A stretch of 64,000 bases of DNA. Source: Poindextera sp036272595 (GTDB lineage Bacteria > Pseudomonadota > Alphaproteobacteria > Caulobacterales > Caulobacteraceae). The notes beneath the pieces were generated by a model that was not told where the DNA came from, made no database searches, and saw only the letters and a program-made list of their open reading frames with translations. This document shows, piece after piece, positions 17,455 through 24,906 of the stretch. Location of the stretch: the NCBI GenBank assembly GCA_036272595.1, contig DATAYM010000012.1, forward strand, positions 62,001 to 126,000. The letters are read 5' to 3'. The translations under genes and the position numbers were made by a program. Positions within the stretch are counted from its first letter, which is position 1; each line of letters starts with the position of its first letter.

Positions 17455-17514
17455 GGCGATCTCCCGCGGGGGACGTGAGGAGAAGATAGGCGATCCTGAC
17501 CGGTTGCGGGAGGG

Positions 17515-18297
17515 TCAGCCCATCGACCGCCTTTGCGCCAGGGCGCAGACGCTGGAGGAGCCGATCGGGCCCTGTTCGTCGTAGAGCCAGCATTCGCCGA
17601 TGGCGACGCCGGCGCTGGCCTGGTGGTTGACCACCTGGAAGCCGATCCATTCGGTGACCGGCAGGCGCGCCAGATAGAGCGTCACGTCGCTGTTGATATA
17701 GCCCAGCCCCTTGTCGCCGGAATTGGCGAACGGACTGGCGAAGTCGGCGGCCAGGGCGACTCTGGCGAACGGGGTCAGCGGCTCGCCGCCGATCAGTTCG
17801 CGCACCTCGCTCATCCACATCTCGCGCCGGGCGCCGGCCTGGCCGAAGCCGCCGGCGATCGGCCGGGTGGCCCACATGCCGCCCATGCCGCCGCGGCGGT
17901 CTTCCGGCTTCGGGATGTCGGCGGGTTTCGGCGCGCCCCAGTTGGGCGGCGACCAGATGGTCCCCTCCGGGTTCTGGGTGCGGCGGAGCAGCTGGCAGGT
18001 GGCCCTGGCCATGCTGGTCCCGGCCGAGAAGAACTCCGCGTCGATCACCTTGATGCGGCCGCCGTCGCGGACCACGCGGGTGGTGACCTCGACCGGCGAC
18101 AGGTCCGGCAGCCGGTACATGTCGACGGTCAGCCGCGCCGGGATGAAGTCGGGGTCGGTGACCAGCCGCTCGATCTCGCGGCCGAGCAGGCCGACCACCA
18201 CGCGGCCGTGCAGGGACTTGGGATCCCACGGGCCGCGGCTGGCCTGGGTGGGGACAAAACGCCCGCCGTCGCGGGTGAAGAAGGGCTCGTTGCTCAT
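17515..18297 (-). CDS. Acyl-CoA thioesterase family protein (TesB-like hot-dog)
   Basis: 260-residue protein that reads as a double hot-dog fold. The first half has LHGRVVVGLLGREIERL and the ARLTVDMYRLPDLSPVEV beta strands; the second half has GYINSDVTLYLARLP and the end-strand EQGPIGSSSVCALAQR typical of TesB-type thioesterases. It probably hydrolyses an acyl-CoA; chain length cannot be told. It precedes the CmcJ-like gene by 60 bp, so an operon is possible. Confidence 0.8.
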   Translation of the reverse strand: MSNEPFFTRDGGRFVPTQASRGPWDPKSLHGRVVVGLLGREIERLVTDPDFIPARLTVDMYRLPDLSPVEVTTRVVRDGGRIKVIDAEFFSAGTSMARATCQLLRRTQNPEGTIWSPPNWGAPKPADIPKPEDRRGGMGGMWATRPIAGGFGQAGARREMWMSEVRELIGGEPLTPFARVALAADFASPFANSGDKGLGYINSDVTLYLARLPVTEWIGFQVVNHQASAGVAIGECWLYDEQGPIGSSSVCALAQRRSMG

Positions 18298-18361
18298 CGC
18301 GCGCGACCATGCCGGATTCGGCGCCGCTGCGCGAGCTTACGGCGAAGCTCCTGCCCTGGCC

Positions 18362-19090
18362 CTAGCCCGGCGCGGTGATCAGGCTGGTTCCGACGCGGAT
18401 GGTGGTGGGGTGGATGGGGCCGAAGTCCTTGCTGGCGACGGCGTCGAGATTGTCGTCGTATCGGTTGTCGACCACCGCCTGCTCGCCGTACCTGGCCACC
18501 AGCTGGTCGCCCCAGTCGGTGTAGGCGTCCAGCATCGGGCCGCCGTCGGGCGAGGCCGAGGCGACCAGTTCGTTGTAGTTGTCGGCGTGGCTGCCCTCGT
18601 AGCTCAGCGAGACCACCGGGTCCGCCGCGTTGCCGCACAGGCGCAGGCAGTCGGCGGCATAGTCGCCGCCCAGGCCCTGCTTGATGTCGCCGAAGGTCGG
18701 GAAGGACGGCACCGGATGGTCGTAGCCGCCGGCGAAATACTGGGCGATGTTGAAGCTGCAGCGTGGGCTCACGTCGATGATCCCCAGGTTGTCGATCTTG
18801 CCGCGGGTCGCGCCGACCACCACCGTGCAGCCGTCCAGCTTGTAGATGCGGTCGTCGCCTTCGGTCTTGAACGCCGGACCGGTGATGGTCTCCAGATAGG
18901 CCAGGTTGGCGCCCAGCATGTCGGCGGTGAAGATCTGGGCCAGTCTGGCGCTGGGCGCGGCCGCCGGCGCGGCCGGCGCAGCCGAGATCGGGAAGGCGCC
19001 GGCGAGTTTGGCCGGCGCCCCGCCGCCGGCTCCGCCGCCCTTCGAACAGGCGGCCATGCCGAGCAGGGCGATCAACGCGAGCCGTTTCAT
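18362..19090 (-). CDS. Lipoprotein, hypothetical
   Basis: 242 residues from the ATG at 19090. The N-terminus MKRLALIALLGMAAC has a type II signal peptide with lipobox GMAAC (Cys15), followed by a Gly/Ala-rich linker. The mature part has paired Cys residues (KLDGC, SPRCSF, CLRLCG), suggesting disulfides in the periplasm. A longer frame to 19201 exists but lacks a signal sequence and overlaps the thrB leader. No family recognised. It is divergent from thrB. Confidence 0.72.
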   Translation of the reverse strand: MKRLALIALLGMAACSKGGGAGGGAPAKLAGAFPISAAPAAPAAAPSARLAQIFTADMLGANLAYLETITGPAFKTEGDDRIYKLDGCTVVVGATRGKIDNLGIIDVSPRCSFNIAQYFAGGYDHPVPSFPTFGDIKQGLGGDYAADCLRLCGNAADPVVSLSYEGSHADNYNELVASASPDGGPMLDAYTDWGDQLVARYGEQAVVDNRYDDNLDAVASKDFGPIHPTTIRVGTSLITAPG

Positions 19091-19199
19091 CCCGGCGCCT
19101 CCCAAATCGCTCCGGATTCTACACCCGGACGACGCCAGCGCCACAGGTCGGCGAACGCGGGGCCTTGACCCCGCGGCGCGGCTCACGGATTGCACGGAC

Positions 19200-20174
19200 A
19201 TGGCCGTCTATACCGACATCACCGACGCCGAGCTCGAGGCCTTCCTGGCCGGCTACGACATCGGCCAGCCGCTGGTGTTCAAGGGCATCGCCGAGGGGGT
19301 GGAGAATTCCAACTTCCTGCTGGAGACCACCGGCGGCCGCTACATCCTCACCGTCTATGAGCGGCGGGTGAAGGCGGACGAGTTGCCGTTCTTCCTGGGT
19401 CTGATGGCTTGGCTGGGCGCAAACGGTTTTCCGTCCGCCGCGCCGATCGCCGATCGGCAGGGTCAGTTGCTCAGCGCCATCCGCGGCAAGCCGGCGGCGA
19501 TCGTCGAATTCATGCCTGGCCTTTCCGTGCGGCGACCGAACATCGGCCATTGCCGCCAGGCGGGCGAGGGTCTGGCCTGGCTGCACAGGGCCGGCGTGGG
19601 CTATGGCATGCGCCGCGACAACGACCTGGGCGAACGCGCCTGGGGCCGGCTGTTCCAGGGGCTGGGCGAGGCGGCGGAGGCCTTGAAGCCGGGCCTGAAG
19701 GCGACCATCGCCGCCGATCTGGCGCTGATCGAGCGGGTCTGGCCGAGACGGCTGCCGGCCGGGGTGATCCACGCCGACTTCTTTCCCGACAACGTCTTTT
19801 TCCGCGACGGGGCGTTCGCCGCGGCCATCGACTTCTATTTCGCCTGCGACGACCTCTTCGCCTACGACCTGGCCATCGCGCTGAACGCCTGGTGCTTCGA
19901 GCCGGACGGAACCTTCAACGTCACCAGCGCCCGGGCCCTGGTCGCCGGCTACGAACAGCGGCGGCCGCTGTCGGCGGAAGAACGCGACGCCCTGCCCGTC
20001 CTGGCCTGGGGCGCGGCCATGCGCTTCTTCCTGACCCGGCTGGCCGACTGGGGCGCGACGCCCGCCGGCGCCCTGGTGCGGCCGAAGGACCCGCTGGAAT
20101 ACGAACGCAAGCTGGCCGTCCATCGCGCCGCCCACGCCGGCGGCGGGCTGCTCGTGTTCGGCGAGGCGTCATGA
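19200..20174 (+). CDS. thrB: Homoserine kinase (ThrB type II, APH fold)
   Basis: 324-residue kinase of the aminoglycoside phosphotransferase fold that makes O-phosphohomoserine for threonine synthesis. The start is the ATG at 19200 (MAVYTDITDAEL), matching the family opening; the frame is open further upstream only by chance. It contains EGVENSNFLLET, the P-loop-like strand, and the Brenner-type catalytic segment VIHADFFPDNVFF with the following DFYFACDD. Its stop overlaps rnhA by 4 bp, a pairing common in alphaproteobacteria. thrC lies 20 kb away in this window. Confidence 0.94.
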   Translation: MAVYTDITDAELEAFLAGYDIGQPLVFKGIAEGVENSNFLLETTGGRYILTVYERRVKADELPFFLGLMAWLGANGFPSAAPIADRQGQLLSAIRGKPAAIVEFMPGLSVRRPNIGHCRQAGEGLAWLHRAGVGYGMRRDNDLGERAWGRLFQGLGEAAEALKPGLKATIAADLALIERVWPRRLPAGVIHADFFPDNVFFRDGAFAAAIDFYFACDDLFAYDLAIALNAWCFEPDGTFNVTSARALVAGYEQRRPLSAEERDALPVLAWGAAMRFFLTRLADWGATPAGALVRPKDPLEYERKLAVHRAAHAGGGLLVFGEAS

Positions 20175-20617
20175 CCCCGGGCGTAGTGATCTATACGGAC
20201 GGCGCCTGCCGCGGAAATCCCGGGCCGGGCGGCTGGGGCGCGGTGCTGATCTTCGGAGATCGGGAGCGGGAGATCTGCGGCGGCGAGCTGGCCACCACCA
20301 ACAACCGCATGGAGCTGACCGCCGCGGTCGAGGCGCTGAACGCCCTGAACCGCCCCTGCCGGGTCGAGCTGCATACCGACAGCCAGTATGTGCGCCGGGG
20401 CATCTCCGAATGGCTGTCGATCTGGAAGGGTCGCGGCTGGCGCACCATGAGCAAGGGCGCGGTGAAGAACGAGGACCTCTGGCGCCGGCTCGACGAGGCC
20501 AGGCTGCGGCACGAGGTCGACTGGCGCTGGGTCAAGGGCCACAGTGGTCATGAGCTGAACGACCGCGCCGACGCCCTGGCGCGCCGCGGCATGCTGGAGG
20601 TGCTCGGCGAGCTCTGA
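20171..20617 (+). CDS. rnhA: Ribonuclease HI
   Basis: 148-residue RNase HI that removes RNA from RNA/DNA hybrids. The catalytic carboxylates align with E. coli: Asp10 (YTDGAC), Glu48 (RMELTA), Asp70 (HTDSQY) and Asp134 (NDRADALA), with His124 in the flexible loop. The ATG at 20171 overlaps the thrB stop by 4 bp. Length is normal for a single-domain enzyme. Confidence 0.97.
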   Translation: MTPGVVIYTDGACRGNPGPGGWGAVLIFGDREREICGGELATTNNRMELTAAVEALNALNRPCRVELHTDSQYVRRGISEWLSIWKGRGWRTMSKGAVKNEDLWRRLDEARLRHEVDWRWVKGHSGHELNDRADALARRGMLEVLGEL

Positions 20618-20651
20618 GCCCGGCGTGTTGCGGAAGTGACGAATGATAGCT

Positions 20652-20667
20652 AGTTTAGCGCTGAACT
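20652..20667. promoter_or_regulatory. Putative MarR-family operator
   Basis: AGTTTAGCGCTGAACT is a 16-bp inverted repeat with one mismatch, located 15 bp before the ATG of the MarR-family gene and in a locally AT-richer stretch. MarR repressors commonly bind 14-18 bp palindromes over their own promoter. Assigned by symmetry and position only. Confidence 0.4.
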
Positions 20668-20682
20668 GATTCGGGTCACGCC

Positions 20683-21129
20683 ATGAGCCGCGCTCCGCGC
20701 AGCCGCGCGGACGTCCAGGCGTTCGGCGAAATCGCCGCCATCGGCCAGCTGGCCCGTAACCGGCTGGAACGCGCCCTGCCCGACGGCCTCAGCCAGGCCC
20801 AGTTCAACCTGCTGGTCCGCCTGGCCAGCCATGGCGGCGAGGAGAACCCGGTCAGCCTCGCCCAGGCCTTCCAGCTCACCAAGGGCGCGATGACCAACAC
20901 GCTGCAGCGGCTGGAGGCGCAGGGCTTCGTCGCTATCAAGGCCGATGCGGACGACGGCCGCCGCAAGCGGGTGTCGATCACCCCCGCCGGCCTCGCCGCC
21001 CACGCCCGCGGCCTGGCGGCGGCGCGCTCCGCCAGGGAGGGCCTGCGCGCCCGCTTCACCGACACCGACTTCGAAACCGCCCTGCCCTTCCTGAGCGCGC
21101 TCCGGCAGTGGCTGGACGAGAACCGCTAA
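20683..21129 (+). CDS. MarR family transcriptional regulator
   Basis: 148-residue winged-helix protein: N-terminal dimer helix, GLSQAQFNLLVRLA, recognition region SLAQAFQLTKGAMTNTLQRLEAQGFV, and the wing DADDGRRKRVSIT (the D-x-R-x-K motif of MarR proteins). No obvious target gene is adjacent; rnhA lies upstream and a repeat-filled gap downstream. A near-perfect palindrome precedes the start, so it may regulate itself. Confidence 0.9.
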   Translation: MSRAPRSRADVQAFGEIAAIGQLARNRLERALPDGLSQAQFNLLVRLASHGGEENPVSLAQAFQLTKGAMTNTLQRLEAQGFVAIKADADDGRRKRVSITPAGLAAHARGLAAARSAREGLRARFTDTDFETALPFLSALRQWLDENR

Positions 21130-21177
21130 GGTCCATCCCCGCCTATTCCCGCGCACGCGGGAACCTGGTTTTTTGCA

Positions 21178-21252
21178 CCGCCAAGCACACCAAGAACACC
21201 AAGGGGCCGCACTGACCTTTTCTCTTCTTGGTGTGCTTGGAGTGCTTGGTGG
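21178..21252. repeat. Long inverted repeat of CCAAGCAC-type units
   Basis: Two 26-bp arms (21178-21203 and 21227-21252) pair with 3 mismatches, separated by 23 bp. Each arm is itself built of short CCAAG(C/A)AC(A/T)-like units. The arms are flanked by two smaller GC palindromes (CCCGCGcaCGCGGG near 21149 and CCCCGCGttcCGCGGGG near 21303). No coding frame runs through the 209-bp gap. The element lies between two converging genes, marR and the NfeD-like gene, and its transcript would form a strong hairpin. Confidence 0.65.
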
Positions 21253-21338
21253 TCAAATCTGCCCTCGCCGTCACATTCGACGAGAGACAAAAGACCCGGG
21301 TCCCCGCGTTCCGCGGGGATGAGCGTCGAATTGGAAGC

Positions 21339-21806
21339 CTACGCCCCCCGCACCACCAGCCGGCCGCCGCCGTGGACGGCGACCACCTGGACGCGGGCGC
21401 CGGGTTCGGGCGGGGTCTGGCCCGGTTCCAGTTCGGCGGTCCATTCGGCGCCGTCGACGAAGACGCGGCCCTGGCCCGCGGCGAAGGGCGCGGTGGTCTT
21501 GCCGAACCGGCCGGCCAGGCCCGAGCCGCGATTGGAGATGTCGGGGCCCTCGTTCGGCGGGCGGCGCGGCATCAGCCGGCGGCCGATGATGGTGCTGGCG
21601 ATGGTCAGGACGGCGAAGGCGATCAGCTGGAACGGCCAGGCGATGGCCAGCCACAGGGTCAGCACCCCGACCGCCGCCGCCGAGGCCGCCGGCCACAGCA
21701 GGTAGCCGGAGGCGGTGGGCATCTCCAGGATCAGGAAGAACGCCCCGATCGCCATCCAGACCCAGAAGGGATGGGCCATGTAGAGGTTGCCGAGGTCGTT
21801 CAGCAT
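21339..21806 (-). CDS. NfeD-like membrane protein
   Basis: 155 residues from the ATG at 21806. It has an N-terminal hydrophobic region with two to three helices (WVWMAIGAFFLILEMPTASGYLLWPA onward, read in parts) and a C-terminal OB-fold-like soluble domain with GLAGRFGKTTAPFAAGQGRVFVDG and ending in HGGGRLVVRG. This is the short NfeD (NfeD1b) architecture that pairs with SPFH proteins. It starts 2 bp after the stop of the SPFH gene, so the two act together in membrane microdomains or quality control. Confidence 0.87.
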   Translation of the reverse strand: MLNDLGNLYMAHPFWVWMAIGAFFLILEMPTASGYLLWPAASAAAVGVLTLWLAIAWPFQLIAFAVLTIASTIIGRRLMPRRPPNEGPDISNRGSGLAGRFGKTTAPFAAGQGRVFVDGAEWTAELEPGQTPPEPGARVQVVAVHGGGRLVVRGA

Positions 21807-21808
21807 GG

Positions 21809-22771
21809 TCAGCTCCCTGCGGGTCGGGCCGGCGCGGGCGGCGGCGTCGGCCGCACCGGCGGCTGGTCCTGGCCGGCGCGGACCAGGGCGCCGATGCCGG
21901 CCAGCGAGCCGACCAGGTTGGCCATGTCGGCCGGCACGATCACCGTCCGCTGCTGGTTGGACTGGGCGAGCTGGCCGAAGGCTTCGACGTATTTCTGGGC
22001 GATGAAGTAGTTCAGCGCGTTGACGCTGCCGGCCTCGATGGCGTCGGAGACCATCTTGGTGGCCGCAGCCTCGGCCTGGGCAGAGCGTTCGCGGCCCTCG
22101 GCGGCGCGGAAGGCGGCTTCGCGGTCGCCCTCGGCGCGCAGCACCACCGACTGCTTGGCGCCCTCGGCGCGGGTGATGGCGGCCTGCCGCTCGCCCTCGG
22201 CCTCGGTGATCACCGCGCGCCGCTCGCGCTCGGCCTTCATCTGCCGGGTCATGGCGTTGGTGATGTCGGGCGGCGGCTGCAGGTCCTTGATCTCGATCCG
22301 TGTCGCCTTGACCCCCCAGGGCTCGGTGGCCAGGTCGATGGCGGTGAGCAGGCGCGTGTTGATCGATTCCCGCTGCGACAGCACGTCGTCCAGGTCCATC
22401 GAGCCGACCACGGTGCGCAGGTTGGTCTGCGCCAGCTGGCCGATGGCGTACATCAGGTTGTCGACCCGATACATGGCGTTGGCCGCGTCGATGATCTGGA
22501 TGAAGACGATGGCGTCGACCATCACCGAGACATTGTCCTTGGTGATCACCTCCTGCTGCGGCACCGCCAGCACCTGCTCCATCATGTTGACCCGCCGGCC
22601 GATGCTTTCGACGAAGGGGGTCAGGAGGGTCATGCCCGGTTTCAGCGTGCGGGTGTAGCGGCCGAACCGTTCGACGGTGAATTCGCGGCCCTGGGGTACG
22701 ATCTTGATCACGCTGGTGACCAGGAACAGGGCCACCATCACCAGGATGACGGCGGGTATGATCAGCGACAT
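21809..22771 (-). CDS. SPFH/band 7 family protein (paraslipin/QmcA type)
   Basis: 320 residues from the ATG at 22771; a TTG four codons upstream is an alternative. An N-terminal membrane anchor (residues 2-22) is followed by the SPFH domain with VPQGREFTVERFGRYTRTL and the VGSMDLDDVLSQRE block. A long Ala/Glu/Arg coiled-coil (residues about 175-240) with repeated AEGERQAAITRAEG units comes next, and a Pro-rich tail ends it. It is the partner of the following NfeD-like gene. Members oligomerise at the inner membrane and associate with proteases. Confidence 0.9.
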   Translation of the reverse strand: MSLIIPAVILVMVALFLVTSVIKIVPQGREFTVERFGRYTRTLKPGMTLLTPFVESIGRRVNMMEQVLAVPQQEVITKDNVSVMVDAIVFIQIIDAANAMYRVDNLMYAIGQLAQTNLRTVVGSMDLDDVLSQRESINTRLLTAIDLATEPWGVKATRIEIKDLQPPPDITNAMTRQMKAERERRAVITEAEGERQAAITRAEGAKQSVVLRAEGDREAAFRAAEGRERSAQAEAAATKMVSDAIEAGSVNALNYFIAQKYVEAFGQLAQSNQQRTVIVPADMANLVGSLAGIGALVRAGQDQPPVRPTPPPAPARPAGS

Positions 22772-22803
22772 GCGGCGTTCCAAACTTTTTTTCTAGCTTG
22801 AGC

Positions 22804-23202
22804 CTAGCGCGTCGGCTCGTCCTCCGCCACAGCGCCGCTGTTGAGGTCGCCCGCCAGGTCGCCGCCCTTGGCCGCCACCGCCTCGGCCTCGGCGCGGCTG
22901 GCGGTGTTGCAGACCGGGAAGGCCTGGCGGCTGGCGACGAAGCCGTCGTTGAACGCGTCCGCCAGCCGGCGGCCGAACGGTGCGTCCGGCTGTTCGGCCG
23001 CCACCAGCTGCTGCATGCGCCGGCGCCAGTAATAGTCCTTCGCCCCCGTGCAGACCTGGCGCAGCGCGTGGCTCTGGCCAAGGGCATAGGCGAGTTCGAC
23101 CAGGGTCTGCCGGTCGGCCGGACTGCGCTCCTGCGCCCCGGCCGGCGCCGCGGCGGCGAGCAGAACGCTCGCCAGAAGGGAGAGTTTGGCCGCCTTTCGC
23201 AT
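22804..23202 (-). CDS. TIGR02301-like periplasmic protein
   Basis: 132-residue exported protein with a signal peptide cleaved after AGAQ (residue 24). The mature domain is helical with two Cys (RQVCTG and FPVCNT) that could form a disulfide, and the YYWRRRMQQLVAAE helix. The layout matches a small alphaproteobacterial family of unknown function (TIGR02301, recalled from memory). Four bases separate the end of its frame from the A-rich leader of the SPFH gene. Confidence 0.72.
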   Translation of the reverse strand: MRKAAKLSLLASVLLAAAAPAGAQERSPADRQTLVELAYALGQSHALRQVCTGAKDYYWRRRMQQLVAAEQPDAPFGRRLADAFNDGFVASRQAFPVCNTASRAEAEAVAAKGGDLAGDLNSGAVAEDEPTR

Positions 23203-23268
23203 CTCTTGCTTGCCCCTCAGCCGTCAACAGGCATAGCCTTGCCCCACATCGGAGCGGGGGAAAAGGCG

Positions 23269-23760
23269 ATGATGGGACGGCTCCTTATCGGAGGATCGAT
23301 GGCCGCGGCGATGCTGCTGCCGGCTGGCGGCGCCTGGGCGTTCGATTCCGGCGATCCGGTCAGCGTGCTCTCGGTGCTGACCTCGAACGGCGCCAGCGGC
23401 GAGGTCAAGGTCGACAGCAAGGGCAACCCCTGGATCGACGCCAAGGCCGGCAAGCTGGGCTTCGAGGTCGACTTCCTGCATTGCGAGAGCGCCAAGACCC
23501 GTTGCGGCACGGTGATCTACGCCATGGGTTTCGACATGACCACGATCACCCTCGAGCAGCTGAACGGCTGGAACCGCTGGGCCGAACTCTGCCCCGCCTA
23601 CCTGACCAGCGAGAACCATCCGCGCACCTGGTTCGGCGTCAAGCCGTCGCCGCACGACGGACCGCAGGAGGTGAAGCTGGAGCTGAACGCCTGGCTCGAC
23701 TGCATGAGCGACTTCGACAAGTTCACCGACAACCCCGAAGCCTTCCTGAAGTCGCCGTAA
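23269..23760 (+). CDS. YbjN-like exported protein
   Basis: 163-residue protein with a signal peptide (cleavage after GGAWA, about residue 24). The mature part reads as a YbjN-type sensory-fold domain: SVLTSNGASGEVKVDSKGNPWI with the N-P-W-I turn, TRCGTVIYAMGFDM, NGWNRWAELCPAYL and the W-F-G-V strand. YbjN-like exported proteins are common in alphaproteobacteria and lack a defined function. Two ATGs (23269, 23272) can serve as start. A small mobile-looking cassette begins 15 bp after its stop. Confidence 0.72.
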   Translation: MMGRLLIGGSMAAAMLLPAGGAWAFDSGDPVSVLSVLTSNGASGEVKVDSKGNPWIDAKAGKLGFEVDFLHCESAKTRCGTVIYAMGFDMTTITLEQLNGWNRWAELCPAYLTSENHPRTWFGVKPSPHDGPQEVKLELNAWLDCMSDFDKFTDNPEAFLKSP

Positions 23761-23785
23761 TTCATCGCGCCTCGGGTAGTGTCTC

Positions 23786-23869
23786 ATGGAAGATATTGCG
23801 GAGCGGATTGAAGCGCGGCGGCCTAAGGGCGGCCCGCGTGGCCCGTACAAGAAACAGGTGGTCGCGTGA
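23786..23869 (+). CDS. 27-residue basic micropeptide inside the cassette
   Basis: The ATG begins on the last base of the left inverted repeat and encodes a 27-residue peptide with a basic Gly/Pro-rich stretch (RRPKGGPRGPYKK), which resembles an AT-hook-like or nucleic-acid-binding tail. The TGA stop overlaps the GTG start of the next small gene (GTGA), which suggests translational coupling. There is no strong ribosome site, so its reality is uncertain. Confidence 0.35.
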   Translation: MEDIAERIEARRPKGGPRGPYKKQVVA

Positions 23870-24084
23870 CGCGAGTATGGGGCGGCTCGCTAGCGATCAT
23901 CGCCGGGGTCGCGCTAGCTGCAGCGGTAGTGATATTCGCGCCGGGCCTAGTGGAGCGCATGAACACCAATGCCAGCTTAGCCAAGCGCTACAGTGAGGGG
24001 TTGATTTGGGCGGGACTGGTTTCCGTCGCCCTGATCGGGGGCGGCGTCGCGGCCATTTTCGTCCGCCCCCCAAATTCAAACTGA
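23866..24084 (+). CDS. Small two-helix membrane protein inside the cassette
   Basis: 72 residues starting at GTG 23866. Two hydrophobic segments are clear (about residues 8-27 and 46-66), separated by a polar loop MNTNASLAKRYSEG. The stop overlaps the right inverted repeat. Codon use is less GC-biased than in neighbouring genes (AGCTTAGCC and ATATTC codons are used), which fits a foreign origin. No family recognised. It is the main passenger of the 317-bp cassette. Confidence 0.55.
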   Translation: MTRVWGGSLAIIAGVALAAAVVIFAPGLVERMNTNASLAKRYSEGLIWAGLVSVALIGGGVAAIFVRPPNSN

Positions 24085-24105
24085 GACACTACCGCGCCTC
24101 GGGCC

Positions 24106-24888
24106 TCAGAACACCGCGTAGCCGCCGTCGATGACGAAGCTGTCGCCGGAATGGTATTTCGAGGCGTCGGAGGCCAGGTAGACCGCGACGCCGCCGAAGT
24201 CCGAGGGCTCGCCCCAGCGCCGGGCCGGCACGCGGCTGATCACCTTGTCGGTGAAGGTCTGGTTGCCCTGCGCGCCCTGGGTCATGTCGGTGGCGATCCA
24301 GCCCGGCAGGATGGCGTTGGCGCGCACCCCATAGCGGGCGTGCTCGACGGCGAGGCCGCGGATCATCGAGATCACCGCGCCCTTGGTGGCGGCATAGGCC
24401 TCGTTGCGCGCCGCGCCGTCGATGGCGGAGAGCGAGGAGATGGCCACCAGCGAGCCGCCCGGATCGCCGGCCCCGGCCCGCGCCACCATGTGCTTGCAGG
24501 CCTCGCGGAAGGTGAAGAAGACCCCGTCCAGATTGACCGACAGCACGCGCCGGTAGGTCTCGGTGGGGAATTCGGCGAACGACCGCGCGCCGCCGCCGAT
24601 GCCGGCGTTGGCGATCACGGTGTCGACGCGGCCCATCTGGGCGATGGCCTCGGCCATGCCGGCCTCGACCGCCTGCTCGTCGGCGACGTTCACCACCTGG
24701 GCCAGCACATGCACGCCGGTGGATTTCAGCCTGGCCTCGGCGTCGGCGTTCTTGGCGGCGTTGGAGCCCCAGATCACCACGTCGGCGCCGGCCTGGGCCA
24801 GGGCCTCGACCATGCCGAAGCCGATGCCGCCATTGCCGCCGGTGACCAGCGCCACCTTCCCCTTCAGATCGAACGGCGCATAGGCCAT
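24106..24888 (-). CDS. SDR family NAD(P)-dependent oxidoreductase
   Basis: 260-residue classical short-chain dehydrogenase. The cofactor motif is TGGNGGIGFGM (residues 16-26), followed by the NAG motif (ANAGIGGG), and the catalytic Ser-Tyr-Lys set is SSLSAIDG / YAATK. The ending FVIDGGYAVF is typical. The substrate is unknown; the sequence is closest in style to 3-oxoacyl-ACP reductase-like SDRs. It converges on the cassette described upstream. Confidence 0.9.
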   Translation of the reverse strand: MAYAPFDLKGKVALVTGGNGGIGFGMVEALAQAGADVVIWGSNAAKNADAEARLKSTGVHVLAQVVNVADEQAVEAGMAEAIAQMGRVDTVIANAGIGGGARSFAEFPTETYRRVLSVNLDGVFFTFREACKHMVARAGAGDPGGSLVAISSLSAIDGAARNEAYAATKGAVISMIRGLAVEHARYGVRANAILPGWIATDMTQGAQGNQTFTDKVISRVPARRWGEPSDFGGVAVYLASDASKYHSGDSFVIDGGYAVF

Positions 24889-24906
24889 GTGGTTGTCCTC
24901 CCTGGC

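Larger units (their letters stand above)
23776..24092. mobile_element. 317-bp cassette with terminal inverted repeats and flanking direct repeats
   Basis: The ends are perfect 11-bp inverted repeats, GTAGTGTCTCA at 23776-23786 and TGAGACACTAC at 24082-24092. Immediately outside them, flush on both sides, is the 10-bp direct repeat CGCGCCTCGG (23766-23775 and 24093-24102). This is the structure left by a transposition event with target duplication. The interior is less GC-rich than its surroundings and holds two overlapping small frames but no transposase, so it would be non-autonomous. It lies between the YbjN-like gene and a convergent SDR gene. The family of its terminal repeats is not identified. 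Confidence 0.75.
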
